Source of the DNA: an uncultured Erysipelotrichaceae bacterium
GTDB lineage: Bacteria; Bacillota_I; Bacilli_A; Erysipelotrichales; Erysipelotrichaceae
Direction: 5' to 3'
Length of the DNA stretch: 64,000 nucleotides
Assembly (NCBI GenBank): GCA_945875435.1
Contig: CAMCKH010000001.1
Coordinates: 1-64,000 of the forward strand
Below the pieces are notes generated by a model. That model saw nothing but the letters and a program-made list of their open reading frames with translations, was not told the origin of the DNA and did no database searches. The first letter of the stretch is position 1, and each line of letters begins with the position of its first letter. Below are positions 1-8,064 of the stretch, one piece after another. Made by a program: the position numbers and the translations under genes.

Positions 1-104
1 CCTTTGATGAAAAGCTATTCAACACACTAGTTGAGAAAATAATGATACACAGAGACAAAAAAATAGAAGTCCACTTCAAGAACGAACAAGTCATATCTAT
101 GTGA
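1..104 (+). CDS. C-terminal end of a serine recombinase (partial)
   Basis: Reading from base 3, the first 33 codons encode a tail beginning FDEKLFNTLVEKIMIHRDKK and ending in Ile-Ser-Met before TGA at 102-104. The pattern 'FDE.LF..LVEKI.I....K.EV.FK' is the usual C-terminus of large serine recombinases of phages, ICEs and cassette elements. Only the tail is visible; the catalytic and zinc-ribbon domains would lie outside the window. Such genes usually sit at one end of their element, so an attachment site could lie close by. The assignment rests on a short pattern and is moderate. Confidence 0.6.
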   Translation, partial: FDEKLFNTLVEKIMIHRDKKIEVHFKNEQVISM

Positions 105-115
105 TATGGCTTTTT
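92..115 (+). terminator. Terminator of the recombinase gene
   Basis: A perfect 6-bp stem CATATC/GATATG (92-97 and 103-108) with a 5-base loop is followed by GC and a T6 run. The hairpin contains the stop codon of the recombinase fragment. Confidence 0.6.
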
Positions 116-140
116 TATCAAACAAAACACCTAAATAATA

Positions 141-149
141 TGATATAAT
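141..149 (+). promoter_or_regulatory. Extended -10 promoter for the HAD phosphatase
   Basis: TGATATAAT (141-149) is an extended -10 element. No good -35 hexamer is seen 16-18 bases upstream. The predicted transcript starts near 156, giving a leader of about 64 bases with an AAGGAG ribosome site before the ATG at 220. Confidence 0.5.
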
Positions 150-219
150 ACCAAAAGATAAATCAATGGTTTAGAAAAAGTTAAAATATGACTTTAGAGT
201 AAAAAGAAGGAGAAATTGT

Positions 220-1008
220 ATGATAAAACTCATAGCGACAGATATGGATGGAACTTTATTGAACAACAAACATAAATTAGGGAAAATTGAAGAAAAGATG
301 ATTCAAGATATTATTAAAAATAACCACCATTTCTCCTTAGCTACCGGAAGAAGTTTAAAATCTATTAAATTAGCTATTAAAAATTTAAAAAATATGAACA
401 TTATTGCATTAAACGGAAGTTATGCTCAAAATTTTAAAGGCGAAGTTGTTTATCAAAAATCAATAAAAAACGATGTTTTAAAAAATGTTATTGAAATTTT
501 GTTATCTAATAGAGTTACATTTTTAGCTCATAACATCGAAGAAACATTCTGTAATAATAAAAAAGATTACTATATAAGGTATTTTAAATGGACAAAAAAT
601 CTAAGTATGCTTTTAAATATTATGTCAAGATTTAAAACTTTTAAAGGGATTGAAAAAGACATATATAAAATCGATTTATTCACTTCAAATACCGATGTTA
701 TTGACAAATTAAAACAAATAGCTGAAATAAATTTTGTTTCATCTGGAAATGATGGTTATGAAATTACCGATATTGAAGCTAGTAAAAAAGATGCTTTAAT
801 CGCACTTTCAAAACATTTGAACATCCAAGAAGATAATGTTTATTGTTTTGGTGATAGCGGTAATGATATAAGTATGATTAATTATTTTAAAAATGGATAT
901 CTTATGGGTAATGCTGAACAACATTTTAAAGAAATGGTAGAAAAAGTAATAGATACTAATGAAAATAATGGAATTTATAAAATTATAAGTAAAGAAATAA
1001 AAATATAG
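220..1008 (+). CDS. Cof-type HAD-superfamily phosphatase
   Basis: 262 residues. HAD motif I is DMDGTLLNN at residues 8-16, with both catalytic aspartates, and motif IV is GDSGNDISM near residue 211. The region between them is the type IIB cap typical of the Cof/YidA sugar-phosphate phosphatase subfamily, and the length matches. These cytosolic enzymes dephosphorylate sugar phosphates, flavin or other small phosphates; the substrate cannot be read from the sequence. The start is supported by AAGGAG 8 bases upstream. The stop codon lies in the left arm of a hairpin shared with the convergent exonuclease gene. Confidence 0.85.
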   Translation: MIKLIATDMDGTLLNNKHKLGKIEEKMIQDIIKNNHHFSLATGRSLKSIKLAIKNLKNMNIIALNGSYAQNFKGEVVYQKSIKNDVLKNVIEILLSNRVTFLAHNIEETFCNNKKDYYIRYFKWTKNLSMLLNIMSRFKTFKGIEKDIYKIDLFTSNTDVIDKLKQIAEINFVSSGNDGYEITDIEASKKDALIALSKHLNIQEDNVYCFGDSGNDISMINYFKNGYLMGNAEQHFKEMVEKVIDTNENNGIYKIISKEIKI

Positions 1009-1029
1009 TTTCATAGTGAAACTATATTT
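1001..1029. terminator. Bidirectional terminator between convergent genes
   Basis: A perfect 13-bp stem (1001-1013 with 1017-1029) and a 3-base loop, with A-rich left and T-rich right flanks, so it can work on both strands. It overlaps the stop codons of the HAD gene and of exonuclease III. Confidence 0.8.
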
Positions 1030-1780
1030 TTATATCTAAACCAACAGGGCAATGATCGCTTCCGTGAATCTCATCATAAATTATCGCTTCATTTATTTTA
1101 TCTTTTAAAATATCTGATACAATAAAATAATCAATACGCCAACCTACATTATTAACTCTAGAGTTACTACGATAACTCCACCAAGTATATTTGATAGTTT
1201 CAGGATATAAATATCTAAATGTATCTATAAATCCTTCATTTAATAATAAGTTAAATTTTTCTCTTTCTTGATCAGAAAAACCTGGACTAAAATGATTAGT
1301 TTTAGGATTTTTCAAATCAATTTCATTATGAGCAACATTCAAATCACCGCAATAAATAACAGGTTTTTGTTTATTTAATTCACTGATATACTTTCTAAAA
1401 TCATCTTCCCACAATTGTCTATAATCTATTCTTAATAAACCATCTTTACTATTAGGAACATAAGCGTTAATGAAATAAAAATCATTAAACTCTAAAGTAA
1501 TAACCCTACCTTCTTTAGGGTGGGTGTTTGTGCTTTCAAAATCATAAAATACATTTAAAGGTTTTTCTTTGGTTAAAATTAATGTTCCGCTATAACCCTT
1601 TTTTTCAGCATCGTTCATATAAAGATTATATTTTTTAAAAATATCTTTATCTAATTGATCAAATTGCATTTTTGTTTCTTGAATTGCCATAATATCTGGA
1701 TCTTGAGTGTTTAAAAAATCTAAAAATCCTTTTTTAATACAAGCTCTTAATCCATTCACATTCCAACTTATTAATTTCAT
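1022..1780 (-). CDS. exoA: Exodeoxyribonuclease III (AP endonuclease)
   Basis: 252 residues from the chosen start. It incises abasic sites and removes 3' blocking groups in base-excision repair. The EEP nuclease fold is shown by the N-terminal SWNVNGLRA, by QETKM with the metal-binding Glu, by YCGDLNVAHNEIDL and by the C-terminal RIDYFIVS and GSDHCPVGLDI, which carries the catalytic His. An upstream ATG at 1792 would add four residues, but GGAGAAG lies just before the ATG at 1778-1780 and the family begins with MK.ISWNVNG, so the inner start is preferred. Confidence 0.95.
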   Translation of the reverse strand: MKLISWNVNGLRACIKKGFLDFLNTQDPDIMAIQETKMQFDQLDKDIFKKYNLYMNDAEKKGYSGTLILTKEKPLNVFYDFESTNTHPKEGRVITLEFNDFYFINAYVPNSKDGLLRIDYRQLWEDDFRKYISELNKQKPVIYCGDLNVAHNEIDLKNPKTNHFSPGFSDQEREKFNLLLNEGFIDTFRYLYPETIKYTWWSYRSNSRVNNVGWRIDYFIVSDILKDKINEAIIYDEIHGSDHCPVGLDIKI

Positions 1781-1844
1781 ATACTTCTCCATTCTAAATT
1801 TGAAATACTATACATTTATTATATAATAAATATAGTGAGGTAAT

Positions 1845-2444
1845 ATGAAGAAAGCATTTTTTTTAATAAGCATTTTATTGTCTGTATGCATTTTGTTTTT
1901 TATCATAAGATTTAGTTTTTTTCGCTCAACAAATATAAAAGAAAGTGAAGGAAAAAATTGTGATACTAGTTGCGATGTTTCTACAACACAAAAAAATATT
2001 TATAATAATTATGATGAAATCATTTCTAAGCCACATTTTATCGAGATAACATATCAAAATGTTTTGGAAAAAGTTTCCAAGAAAGAAGATTTTTTATTAT
2101 TTTATACATTTAAAACTTGCCCTTGGTGTGTACAAATTTTACCAACGTTAGATGAGGTTGTATTCGAGGAGAAAAAAGAAGTTTATTATGTAATTGTAAG
2201 AGATGATAATGGGGTAGATAGTAGAAACTCTGATAATCAGTTATATTTAGATAATTTAAAATTATTCCATAATTTTAATATCGAAAAAATAACAGTACCA
2301 GCATTTGCTAGAATAGAAAAAGGAGAAGTTAAAAAAGTTCACTTTGATACAGTAGAAGGTCATAATGCTAAAGAAAGATATATGAATGAAACAGAAATTA
2401 AAAAGCTTAAAGAACATATTTTAGAGGTGATTTATGGAAAATGA
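1845..2444 (+). CDS. Membrane-anchored thioredoxin-fold protein (CPWC)
   Basis: 199 residues. An N-terminal hydrophobic segment (about 5-28) is most likely a signal anchor; there is no good lipobox because the residue before Cys15 is Val. The outer part has a thioredoxin-like domain with FKTCPWCVQ (about 90-98) and a later VPAF segment that corresponds to the cis-proline loop. It could be an extracytoplasmic thiol oxidoreductase; similar proteins are annotated as thioredoxin-like or bacteriocin-accessory proteins. A second cysteine pair, CDTSC, lies in the linker behind the anchor. TATAAT at 1822-1827 and GAGGT supply expression signals. It overlaps pepV by 11 bases. Confidence 0.7.
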   Translation: MKKAFFLISILLSVCILFFIIRFSFFRSTNIKESEGKNCDTSCDVSTTQKNIYNNYDEIISKPHFIEITYQNVLEKVSKKEDFLLFYTFKTCPWCVQILPTLDEVVFEEKKEVYYVIVRDDNGVDSRNSDNQLYLDNLKLFHNFNIEKITVPAFARIEKGEVKKVHFDTVEGHNAKERYMNETEIKKLKEHILEVIYGK

Positions 2445-3789
2445 AAAAAAATATATAGAAGATAATATTGAAAATATTTTAAATGATTTAAAAGATTTAG
2501 TAGCTTACAAATCAACATATAGTGATGATTTAAAACCTTTTGGTTCAGAAAATAGAAAAGCACTTGATTATATGCTTGAAAAAATGAAAAAAGAAGGTTT
2601 TAATGTAAAAAATCTTGATTATTATGCTGGTTATGGTGAAGTAGGTAGTGGTAAACAGTTGATTGGAATATTGGGCCATTTAGATGTTGTTCCTGCTGGA
2701 GAAGGTTGGGATAGCGATCCTTTTAAAATGGTTATAAAAGATGGAAAATGTTATGGAAGAGGTGTTACCGACGATAAGGGTGGAGTTATTTCATCTTATT
2801 ATGCTTTAAAATATTTAATTGATACAGGATATACTTTTAATAAAAGAGTTAGAATGATACTTGGTTGTAATGAAGAGTCAGGATTTAATTGTATAGATTA
2901 TTATGTTGAAAAAGAAGGACATATCGATTATGGATTTACTCCAGATGGAAGTTGGCCTGGAATTTATGGTGAAAAAGGAGTATATAGATGTAATATTATA
3001 ACTTCTAATAGTAAAATTAAATTAATTAAAGGTGGAGAAGCAGTAAATGCTGTATGTAATAAAGTTAATGTTTTAATTGCTAAAAAAGATCTAAATATTG
3101 ATTTATTTGTCAGTTCATTGAAGGAATTTAATATTAAATATAATATCGAAATATTGAATGATGATTATAACATTACTGTTTTTGGAACAGCTGCACATGC
3201 TTCGATGCCTGAGTTAGGTAAAAATGCAATTAGTTATTTATTTTATGCATTAAATAAAGCAAATTTTAATGATGAATTAACTTCTTATTATGTGGATAAA
3301 ATCGGTTTAAGTTATAATGGGGAAAATGGTAATATTAATTTTAAAGACGACTATGGTGTTTTGACATTGAATGTAGGTAAAATATATCAAGAAAATGAAA
3401 ATATTATTTTTACCATCGATATTAGATTTCCAGTTACTTTTAGCGGCGATAAAATTAAAGATGAAGTTGTAAAAAATTTCAGTAAATCTGGTTTTATAGT
3501 TGAAAATTGGGATATATCTGAACCTTTATTTAAAGATCCAAACTCTCCAATGCTTTTAGCTTTAAAAGATGCTTATCAAAAAGTTACAAATGATAAAGAA
3601 AGTCAAATGATGGTTATTGGTGGCGGAACTTATGCTAAAGGGATTAAAAATTGTATCGCTTTTGGTCCTGAATTTCCTGGTATTGATTATCACATTCACG
3701 ATGTTAATGAAGAGGTTTCAATTGAAGATATTAAAAAGAATATTTTAATATATATACAAGCATTAAAGAATTTAAATGAAATGGAATAA
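2434..3789 (+). CDS. pepV: M20 dipeptidase PepV (Xaa-His dipeptidase)
   Basis: 451 residues, a zinc-dependent cytosolic dipeptidase of the M20A family. Visible metal and catalytic motifs: GHLDVVPAGEGW (His82, Asp84), GVTDDKGG (Asp113/114), CNEESG (Glu147/148), TPDGSWP (Asp171) and the C-terminal GIDYHIHDVNE histidine. The insertion around 190-330 is the lid/dimerisation part typical of PepV. It probably finishes the breakdown of imported peptides. It is translationally coupled to the thioredoxin-fold gene before it and is followed two bases later by a HAD gene, so the three look like one operon. Confidence 0.88.
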   Translation: MENEKKYIEDNIENILNDLKDLVAYKSTYSDDLKPFGSENRKALDYMLEKMKKEGFNVKNLDYYAGYGEVGSGKQLIGILGHLDVVPAGEGWDSDPFKMVIKDGKCYGRGVTDDKGGVISSYYALKYLIDTGYTFNKRVRMILGCNEESGFNCIDYYVEKEGHIDYGFTPDGSWPGIYGEKGVYRCNIITSNSKIKLIKGGEAVNAVCNKVNVLIAKKDLNIDLFVSSLKEFNIKYNIEILNDDYNITVFGTAAHASMPELGKNAISYLFYALNKANFNDELTSYYVDKIGLSYNGENGNINFKDDYGVLTLNVGKIYQENENIIFTIDIRFPVTFSGDKIKDEVVKNFSKSGFIVENWDISEPLFKDPNSPMLLALKDAYQKVTNDKESQMMVIGGGTYAKGIKNCIAFGPEFPGIDYHIHDVNEEVSIEDIKKNILIYIQALKNLNEME

Positions 3790-3791
3790 AT

Positions 3792-4601
3792 ATGAAAAAA
3801 ACAAAACTCGCAATTATTTATGATTTTGATAAAACATTATCACCGTTAGATATGCAAGAATTTCACTTGTATAAAGAACTAGGGTACGAAAATCCATCTG
3901 AATTATGGTCTGATAGTGCAAAATTCTCTAAAAAATATAAAATGGATAAAATTTTATCATATATGTATATTATTAAACAAAAACATCCTAATTTAAGCAA
4001 AGAAGTTCTTATTAAAGAGGGGAAATACATTAAACTTTTTAAGGGTGTAAAAGAATGGTTTAAAAGAATTAATGAATATGGAATGGCTAATGATGTAGAA
4101 GTTGAGCATTATATAATAAGTTCAGGTTTGAAAAGCATGATTGAAGGAACTGAAATTGCGGATGAATTTAAGTATATATATGCTTGCGAATATGCTTTTG
4201 ACAAGAATGATATATGGCCTAGTAGAGTGGTTAATTATACATCTAAAACGCAGTGTATTTTTAGAATAAACAAAGGTATTTTAGATTGGATGAATGATGA
4301 TGATTTAAACAAATCAACTCCTGACGAAGAAAAAAGAATACCTTATAGTAATATGATATATATTGGTGATGGATTTACCGATGTACCTTGTATGAAGATA
4401 GTAACGCAATTTGGTGGAAGCAGCATCGCAGTTTATAGTGATGAAAAATCTAAAACAGAATTAGCAAAACCGCTTTTTAATAAAAAAAGAGCTACTTTTT
4501 TTGCCAGAGCTGATTATAGTGAGGGCAGCAAAATAGATAAAATAGTTAAAAATATAATTGATAAAATAAATACAAACAACAGATTAGAAAGTTTTAAATA
4601 A
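3792..4601 (+). CDS. HAD-family phosphatase, SerB-like
   Basis: 269 residues. HAD motif I is IYDFDKTLSP (8-17), motif II the ISSG segment near 109, and motif IV YIGDGFTDVPCMK near 192. The helical cap lies between motifs I and II, as in phosphoserine-phosphatase-like enzymes. 'DFDKTLSP' proteins of this length are common in Firmicutes and generally have no assigned substrate. The gene follows pepV after two bases, so it belongs to the same transcript. The specific function is not known. Confidence 0.75.
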   Translation: MKKTKLAIIYDFDKTLSPLDMQEFHLYKELGYENPSELWSDSAKFSKKYKMDKILSYMYIIKQKHPNLSKEVLIKEGKYIKLFKGVKEWFKRINEYGMANDVEVEHYIISSGLKSMIEGTEIADEFKYIYACEYAFDKNDIWPSRVVNYTSKTQCIFRINKGILDWMNDDDLNKSTPDEEKRIPYSNMIYIGDGFTDVPCMKIVTQFGGSSIAVYSDEKSKTELAKPLFNKKRATFFARADYSEGSKIDKIVKNIIDKINTNNRLESFK

Positions 4602-4604
4602 AGA

Positions 4605-4633
4605 TTGATTTTTATTAATTAATGAGGTAAAAT
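4605..4633 (+). promoter_or_regulatory. SigA-type promoter of the rplU operon
   Basis: TTGATT (4605-4610), a 17-base spacer and TAAAAT (4628-4633). Transcription would start near 4640, at the beginning of the L21 leader. Confidence 0.75.
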
Positions 4634-4637
4634 ATTT

Positions 4638-4722
4638 CTGTTGTAGCCTTAGGGTTATAACCGCATAGAAAAGGTTTAAGCACAGTCACCTTAATAGCGA
4701 GTCCGTTAAAAAAGAAGGAGGT
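4638..4722 (+). ncRNA. L21 leader (ribosomal protein autoregulatory RNA)
   Basis: The roughly 85-base untranslated leader before rplU contains GGGTTATAACCGC and AGCGAGTCCG, as expected of the Firmicutes L21 leader that is thought to bind L21 (or a partner) and control rplU-prp-rpmA. Its position between a strong promoter and the AAGGAGG of rplU fits. I recognise it by pattern and place; a covariance-model scan would confirm the boundaries. Confidence 0.6.
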
Positions 4723-4727
4723 ATACA

Positions 4728-5039
4728 ATGTACGCAGTAATTGAAACTGGTGGAAAACAATTAAAAGTTGAAAAAGATTCAGTAATTTATGTTGAAAAAT
4801 TAGATGTTGCTGAAGGTAGTGAATTCGTTTTTGACAAAGTAGTATTAGTTAAAGATGACAACTTAAAAATTGGTTCACCTTATGTATCAGGTGCTAAAGT
4901 TGTTTGCAAAGTAGAAAAACAAGGTAAACAAAAGAAGATTACTATCTTTAAATATAAACCTAAAAAAGGTTCTACAAGAAGAAAACAAGGACACCGTCAA
5001 CCATACACTAAACTAGTAGTTGATAGCATTATACTTTAA
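4728..5039 (+). CDS. rplU: 50S ribosomal protein L21
   Basis: 103 residues, full length. The N-terminus [15 protein letters not shown] and the basic C-terminal [19 protein letters not shown] are the L21 signature. It binds 23S rRNA in the large subunit. It is preceded by AAGGAGG and is probably regulated through the leader RNA. The TAA stop overlaps the ATG of the next gene by one base. Confidence 0.97.
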   Translation: MYAVIETGGKQLKVEKDSVIYVEKLDVAEGSEFVFDKVVLVKDDNLKIGSPYVSGAKVVCKVEKQGKQKKITIFKYKPKKGSTRRKQGHRQPYTKLVVDSIIL

Positions 5040-5341
5040 TGATTAAAGTAGTTATAACTAAAAGAGATGATTTAATAACCGAATTAGATTTGAGTGGCCA
5101 TGCTGAGTTTAGAGAACACCCTTTTGATACAGTATGTGCCGGTGTTAGTTGTATTATATTTGGTTTAATGAACGCTTTAGATAAAGTTAATGATATAAAA
5201 GTGTTAGAAAATCATATTAACATTAAATTAACAAGCACAAATCAAATTGAACAAAATTATCTTAATTTAGTTTATATTCAATTAAAAACAATTGAATACA
5301 AATATAAAAAATATATCAATATAAAAATAAGAAAGGAATAG
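5039..5341 (+). CDS. prp: Ribosomal-processing cysteine protease Prp
   Basis: 100 residues; the YsxB family. It cleaves the N-terminal extension of ribosomal protein L27, a step needed for ribosome maturation in Firmicutes that carry the extension. The catalytic dyad is visible as GHAEF (His21) and DTVCAGVS (Cys33). It lies, as usual, between rplU and rpmA, and its substrate next door carries the expected cleavage motif. Confidence 0.92.
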   Translation: MIKVVITKRDDLITELDLSGHAEFREHPFDTVCAGVSCIIFGLMNALDKVNDIKVLENHINIKLTSTNQIEQNYLNLVYIQLKTIEYKYKKYINIKIRKE

Positions 5342-5347
5342 AATCAT

Positions 5348-5632
5348 ATGAGATTTATCTTAGATATACAATTCTTCGCATCGAAGAAAGGTGTTGGATC
5401 TACTAAAAATGGTCGTGATTCACATTCTAAACGTTTAGGTGCTAAAAAATCTGATGGTGAGTTCGCAACTGCAGGTTCTATTATTTATCGTCAAAGAGGC
5501 ACTAAAGTTCACCCTGGTAAAAATGTTAAAAGAGGTGGAGATGATACATTATTTGCACTTTGTGATGGAATAGTAAAATTTGAACGTTTAGGAAAAGATC
5601 GCAAACAAGCTTCTGTTTATCCAGTAGAATAA
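5348..5632 (+). CDS. rpmA: 50S ribosomal protein L27 with cleavable N-terminus
   Basis: 94 residues. The N-terminus [19 protein letters not shown] contains the QFF/ASKKG processing site, so the first ten residues should be removed by Prp. The mature part carries the L27 core ([17 protein letters not shown], then [11 protein letters not shown] and [12 protein letters not shown]). Its flexible N-terminus reaches the peptidyl-transferase centre. A terminator follows directly. Confidence 0.97.
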   Translation: MRFILDIQFFASKKGVGSTKNGRDSHSKRLGAKKSDGEFATAGSIIYRQRGTKVHPGKNVKRGGDDTLFALCDGIVKFERLGKDRKQASVYPVE

Positions 5633-5636
5633 AAAT

Positions 5637-5658
5637 AAGCCCAATTTTATGGGCTTTT
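5637..5658 (+). terminator. Terminator after rpmA
   Basis: AAGCCCA (5637-5643) pairs with TGGGCTT (5650-5656) over a 6-base loop and is followed by TTAT. It separates the ribosomal genes from obgE but is modest enough to allow readthrough. Confidence 0.65.
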
Positions 5659-5675
5659 ATAATTATGAGGTATTT

Positions 5676-6959
5676 ATGGAATTTATCGATAGAGTAAAAA
5701 TAAAATTAAAAGCAGGTAATGGCGGAGATGGAATTGTTGCTTTCAAAAGAGTAAAATACAATCCTACCGCTGGACCTAGCGGAGGAGATGGTGGACGAGG
5801 TGGCGATATTATCTTTAAAGTTGATACAAACAAATCCACTTTACTTGATTTAAGATATAATAGATTAATAGTTGCAAAAGATGGCGAAAGAGGAAAAACC
5901 AACAATATGTCTGGAAAAGACGCTTTAGATGTTGTTGTTAATATTCCGCTAGGTACCGTTGTTAAAGATGCAGAAACAAATGAATTGATTGCAGATTTAT
6001 CTAAAATTGATCAAAGTGAAATAATATGCAAAGGAGGAAAAGGGGGTAAAGGTAATTTTCATTTTGCCACTGCTAGAAATAGTGCTCCTGAGTATGCAAA
6101 AATAGGAACTTTGGGAGAAAGTAGAGAAGTTATTGTAGAAATTAAGTTATTGGCTGATGTTGGGTTGGTCGGTTTTCCAAGTGTAGGAAAATCTACTTTT
6201 TTAAGTGTTGTTTCTAAAGCAAAACCTGAAATTGCTGATTATCCTTTTACTACTTTAAAACCTCAATTGGGAGTTGTTCAAGTTGATAAGGAAAGATCTT
6301 TTGTTTTAGCCGACTTACCAGGTCTTATAGAAGGGGCTAGCGAAGGAAAAGGTTTAGGGATTAATTTTTTAAAACACATTGAAAGATGTAGAGTTATTAT
6401 TCATATTATTGATATGAGTGGAGAATTTAGAGATCCAATTGAAGATTTTAAAATTATTAATGAAGAGCTTAAAAATTATAATATAAATTTATCAAATAGA
6501 CCTCAAGTTGTGGTTGCTAATAAAATGGATGAACAAAATTCTTTAATTAATTTAGAAAATTTTAAAAAACACTATCCAGATTTAAAAGTTTTTGAAACCT
6601 GCACAATTATTAATGAAGGAATAACTCCAGTGCTTTATGAAGTTGCAGAAATTTTAGCAAAAACAGATCCTTTCCCGATATTTGACGATAAAAAAGCCAC
6701 TGATATTAAAATTTATAAATATGAAAAAACAAACGATTTTACTATTTATAATGAAGGTAATGGTGTTTACCGTGTTGGTGGAGAAAAAATTAAAAAATTA
6801 TTCAATCAAATTGATTTTGATAACGAAGAAAGTGTTCTTAGATTTTCTAAAGTTATTAGAAAAATGGGTGTAGACCAAGCTCTTAGAGATAAAGGTGCTA
6901 AGAATGGCGATAAAGTATATATTGAAGCCTATGGTTTTGATTTTATAGATGAAGAGTAA
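5676..6959 (+). CDS. obgE: GTPase ObgE/CgtA
   Basis: 427 residues. The glycine-rich Obg domain is at about 1-158 (AGNGGDGIVAFKRVKY), followed by the G domain with GFPSVGKST (G1), the DYPFTT switch, DLPGLIEGASEGKGLG (G3) and NKMD (G4), and a C-terminal OCT domain of about 80 residues. It is an essential GTPase in 50S assembly and stress control. An ATG at 5649 would add nine residues but lies inside the terminator; the ATG at 5676, preceded by GAGG, gives the conserved start MEFIDRVKIKLKAG. In Bacillus, spo0B lies between rpmA and obgE; here it is absent. Confidence 0.96.
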   Translation: MEFIDRVKIKLKAGNGGDGIVAFKRVKYNPTAGPSGGDGGRGGDIIFKVDTNKSTLLDLRYNRLIVAKDGERGKTNNMSGKDALDVVVNIPLGTVVKDAETNELIADLSKIDQSEIICKGGKGGKGNFHFATARNSAPEYAKIGTLGESREVIVEIKLLADVGLVGFPSVGKSTFLSVVSKAKPEIADYPFTTLKPQLGVVQVDKERSFVLADLPGLIEGASEGKGLGINFLKHIERCRVIIHIIDMSGEFRDPIEDFKIINEELKNYNINLSNRPQVVVANKMDEQNSLINLENFKKHYPDLKVFETCTIINEGITPVLYEVAEILAKTDPFPIFDDKKATDIKIYKYEKTNDFTIYNEGNGVYRVGGEKIKKLFNQIDFDNEESVLRFSKVIRKMGVDQALRDKGAKNGDKVYIEAYGFDFIDEE

Positions 6960-6981
6960 AGCTATCTAAATGGCTTTTTTC
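6960..6981 (+). terminator. Terminator after obgE
   Basis: AGCTA and TGGCT can pair (one G:U) around a 6-base loop, followed by a T6 run. Short but well placed directly behind the stop codon. Confidence 0.5.
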
Positions 6982-6993
6982 TTTTAAAAAAGG

Positions 6994-6999
6994 TATAAT
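6994..6999 (+). promoter_or_regulatory. -10 element giving a leaderless transcript
   Basis: TATAAT ends 6 bases before the ATG at 7006, so the expected transcription start is the A of that ATG. No Shine-Dalgarno sequence is present. Confidence 0.55.
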
Positions 7000-7005
7000 T
7001 TTATT

Positions 7006-8064
7006 ATGAAGAAATTTTTTAAGTTAATTATTTGTATTATTTTAATTTTTGTTAGTAGCGGATGTGAAAAAATAAGCAAAACCAATATATCTTATACTGT
7101 ATATCCTATTGGATTTGCATTGAATAGAATTATTCAAAATAAAATAGATGTTGTTTCTATTCAAAACAATAAAATTGTTCAAAATTCTTCTATCGATGAT
7201 AATTATAAACAAATATTAGATAAATCACTATATCTTTTTCATATAGGTGATTTAGAACCTTATTTTAAAGTTTATAAAAATGAAATTAAAGAAACTAAAG
7301 TTAAAGTTATTGATATGTCTAATCTTGCTATATACAACTTTAAAAGGTATACATTATTTTATGTAGATGGTTCTTCTAATTTTGTTGAAAGTAATTATTA
7401 TAGTAGTGATTTGTTTGATAATCTTGATATTCCAGAAAAAGAATTATTTTTATGGCTTGATCCTATTAGTATGATAAGTATCGCAAAAGATATGACTGAC
7501 ATTTTAGCTTCTAATTATGCAGAAGAGAGTTCTTTTTTTAATGATAATTATAAAAAATTTGAAGAAGAATTGATAAATTTAGATGCCGAATATCAAAAAT
7601 TAAGTAATAGTCTTAAAAAAAATAATAAAGTAATTAAATTTGTTTCATTAACAAATTCATTTGGTGTATGGCAAAAAACCTATGGTTTTCAAGTATATCC
7701 TGTATCTTTATCAAAATATGGAATACTACCTAACGAAAAACAACTTGAAGTTATTAAAAAGAAAATAGCTGAAGATAATGTAAAGTATATAGCTTATGAA
7801 CCAAATATGACGGAAGAGATGAAAGTTGTTTTTGAAAAATTAGAAACTGAACTTAATCTTACAAGAATAAATCTGTCAAATTTATCAAGTTTAACTGAAA
7901 CTCAAATTAATGATAATAAAGATTATTTTTCAATAATGTATGAGAACTTAACTGTTTTAGAAAATATAGCTACCGACTCTATACCTTTAAAAGAAAACAC
8001 TGCCACAAAAACAACTACCGAAACAACTACTACTCAAGATAGCGAGGTAAGTGCTAGTGAATAA
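7006..8064 (+). CDS. ZnuA/PsaA-like lipoprotein without metal ligands
   Basis: 352 residues. A lipoprotein signal peptide ends in VSSGC (Cys20). The body follows the cluster 9 (ZnuA/PsaA/TroA) solute-binding fold: YTVYPIGFALNRI, a long backbone helix with AEYQKLSNSLKK, then KTYGFQVYPVS and YIAYEPNMTEEMK. At the four places where PsaA has His67, His139, Glu205 and Asp280, this protein reads VQNSS, FLWLDP, LTNSF and NLSNL, so the usual metal ligands seem to be gone. No permease or ATPase gene is nearby. A Thr-rich tail closes the protein. It could bind another ligand or act as an adhesin-like lipoprotein. It overlaps polA. Confidence 0.65.
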   Translation: MKKFFKLIICIILIFVSSGCEKISKTNISYTVYPIGFALNRIIQNKIDVVSIQNNKIVQNSSIDDNYKQILDKSLYLFHIGDLEPYFKVYKNEIKETKVKVIDMSNLAIYNFKRYTLFYVDGSSNFVESNYYSSDLFDNLDIPEKELFLWLDPISMISIAKDMTDILASNYAEESSFFNDNYKKFEEELINLDAEYQKLSNSLKKNNKVIKFVSLTNSFGVWQKTYGFQVYPVSLSKYGILPNEKQLEVIKKKIAEDNVKYIAYEPNMTEEMKVVFEKLETELNLTRINLSNLSSLTETQINDNKDYFSIMYENLTVLENIATDSIPLKENTATKTTTETTTTQDSEVSASE

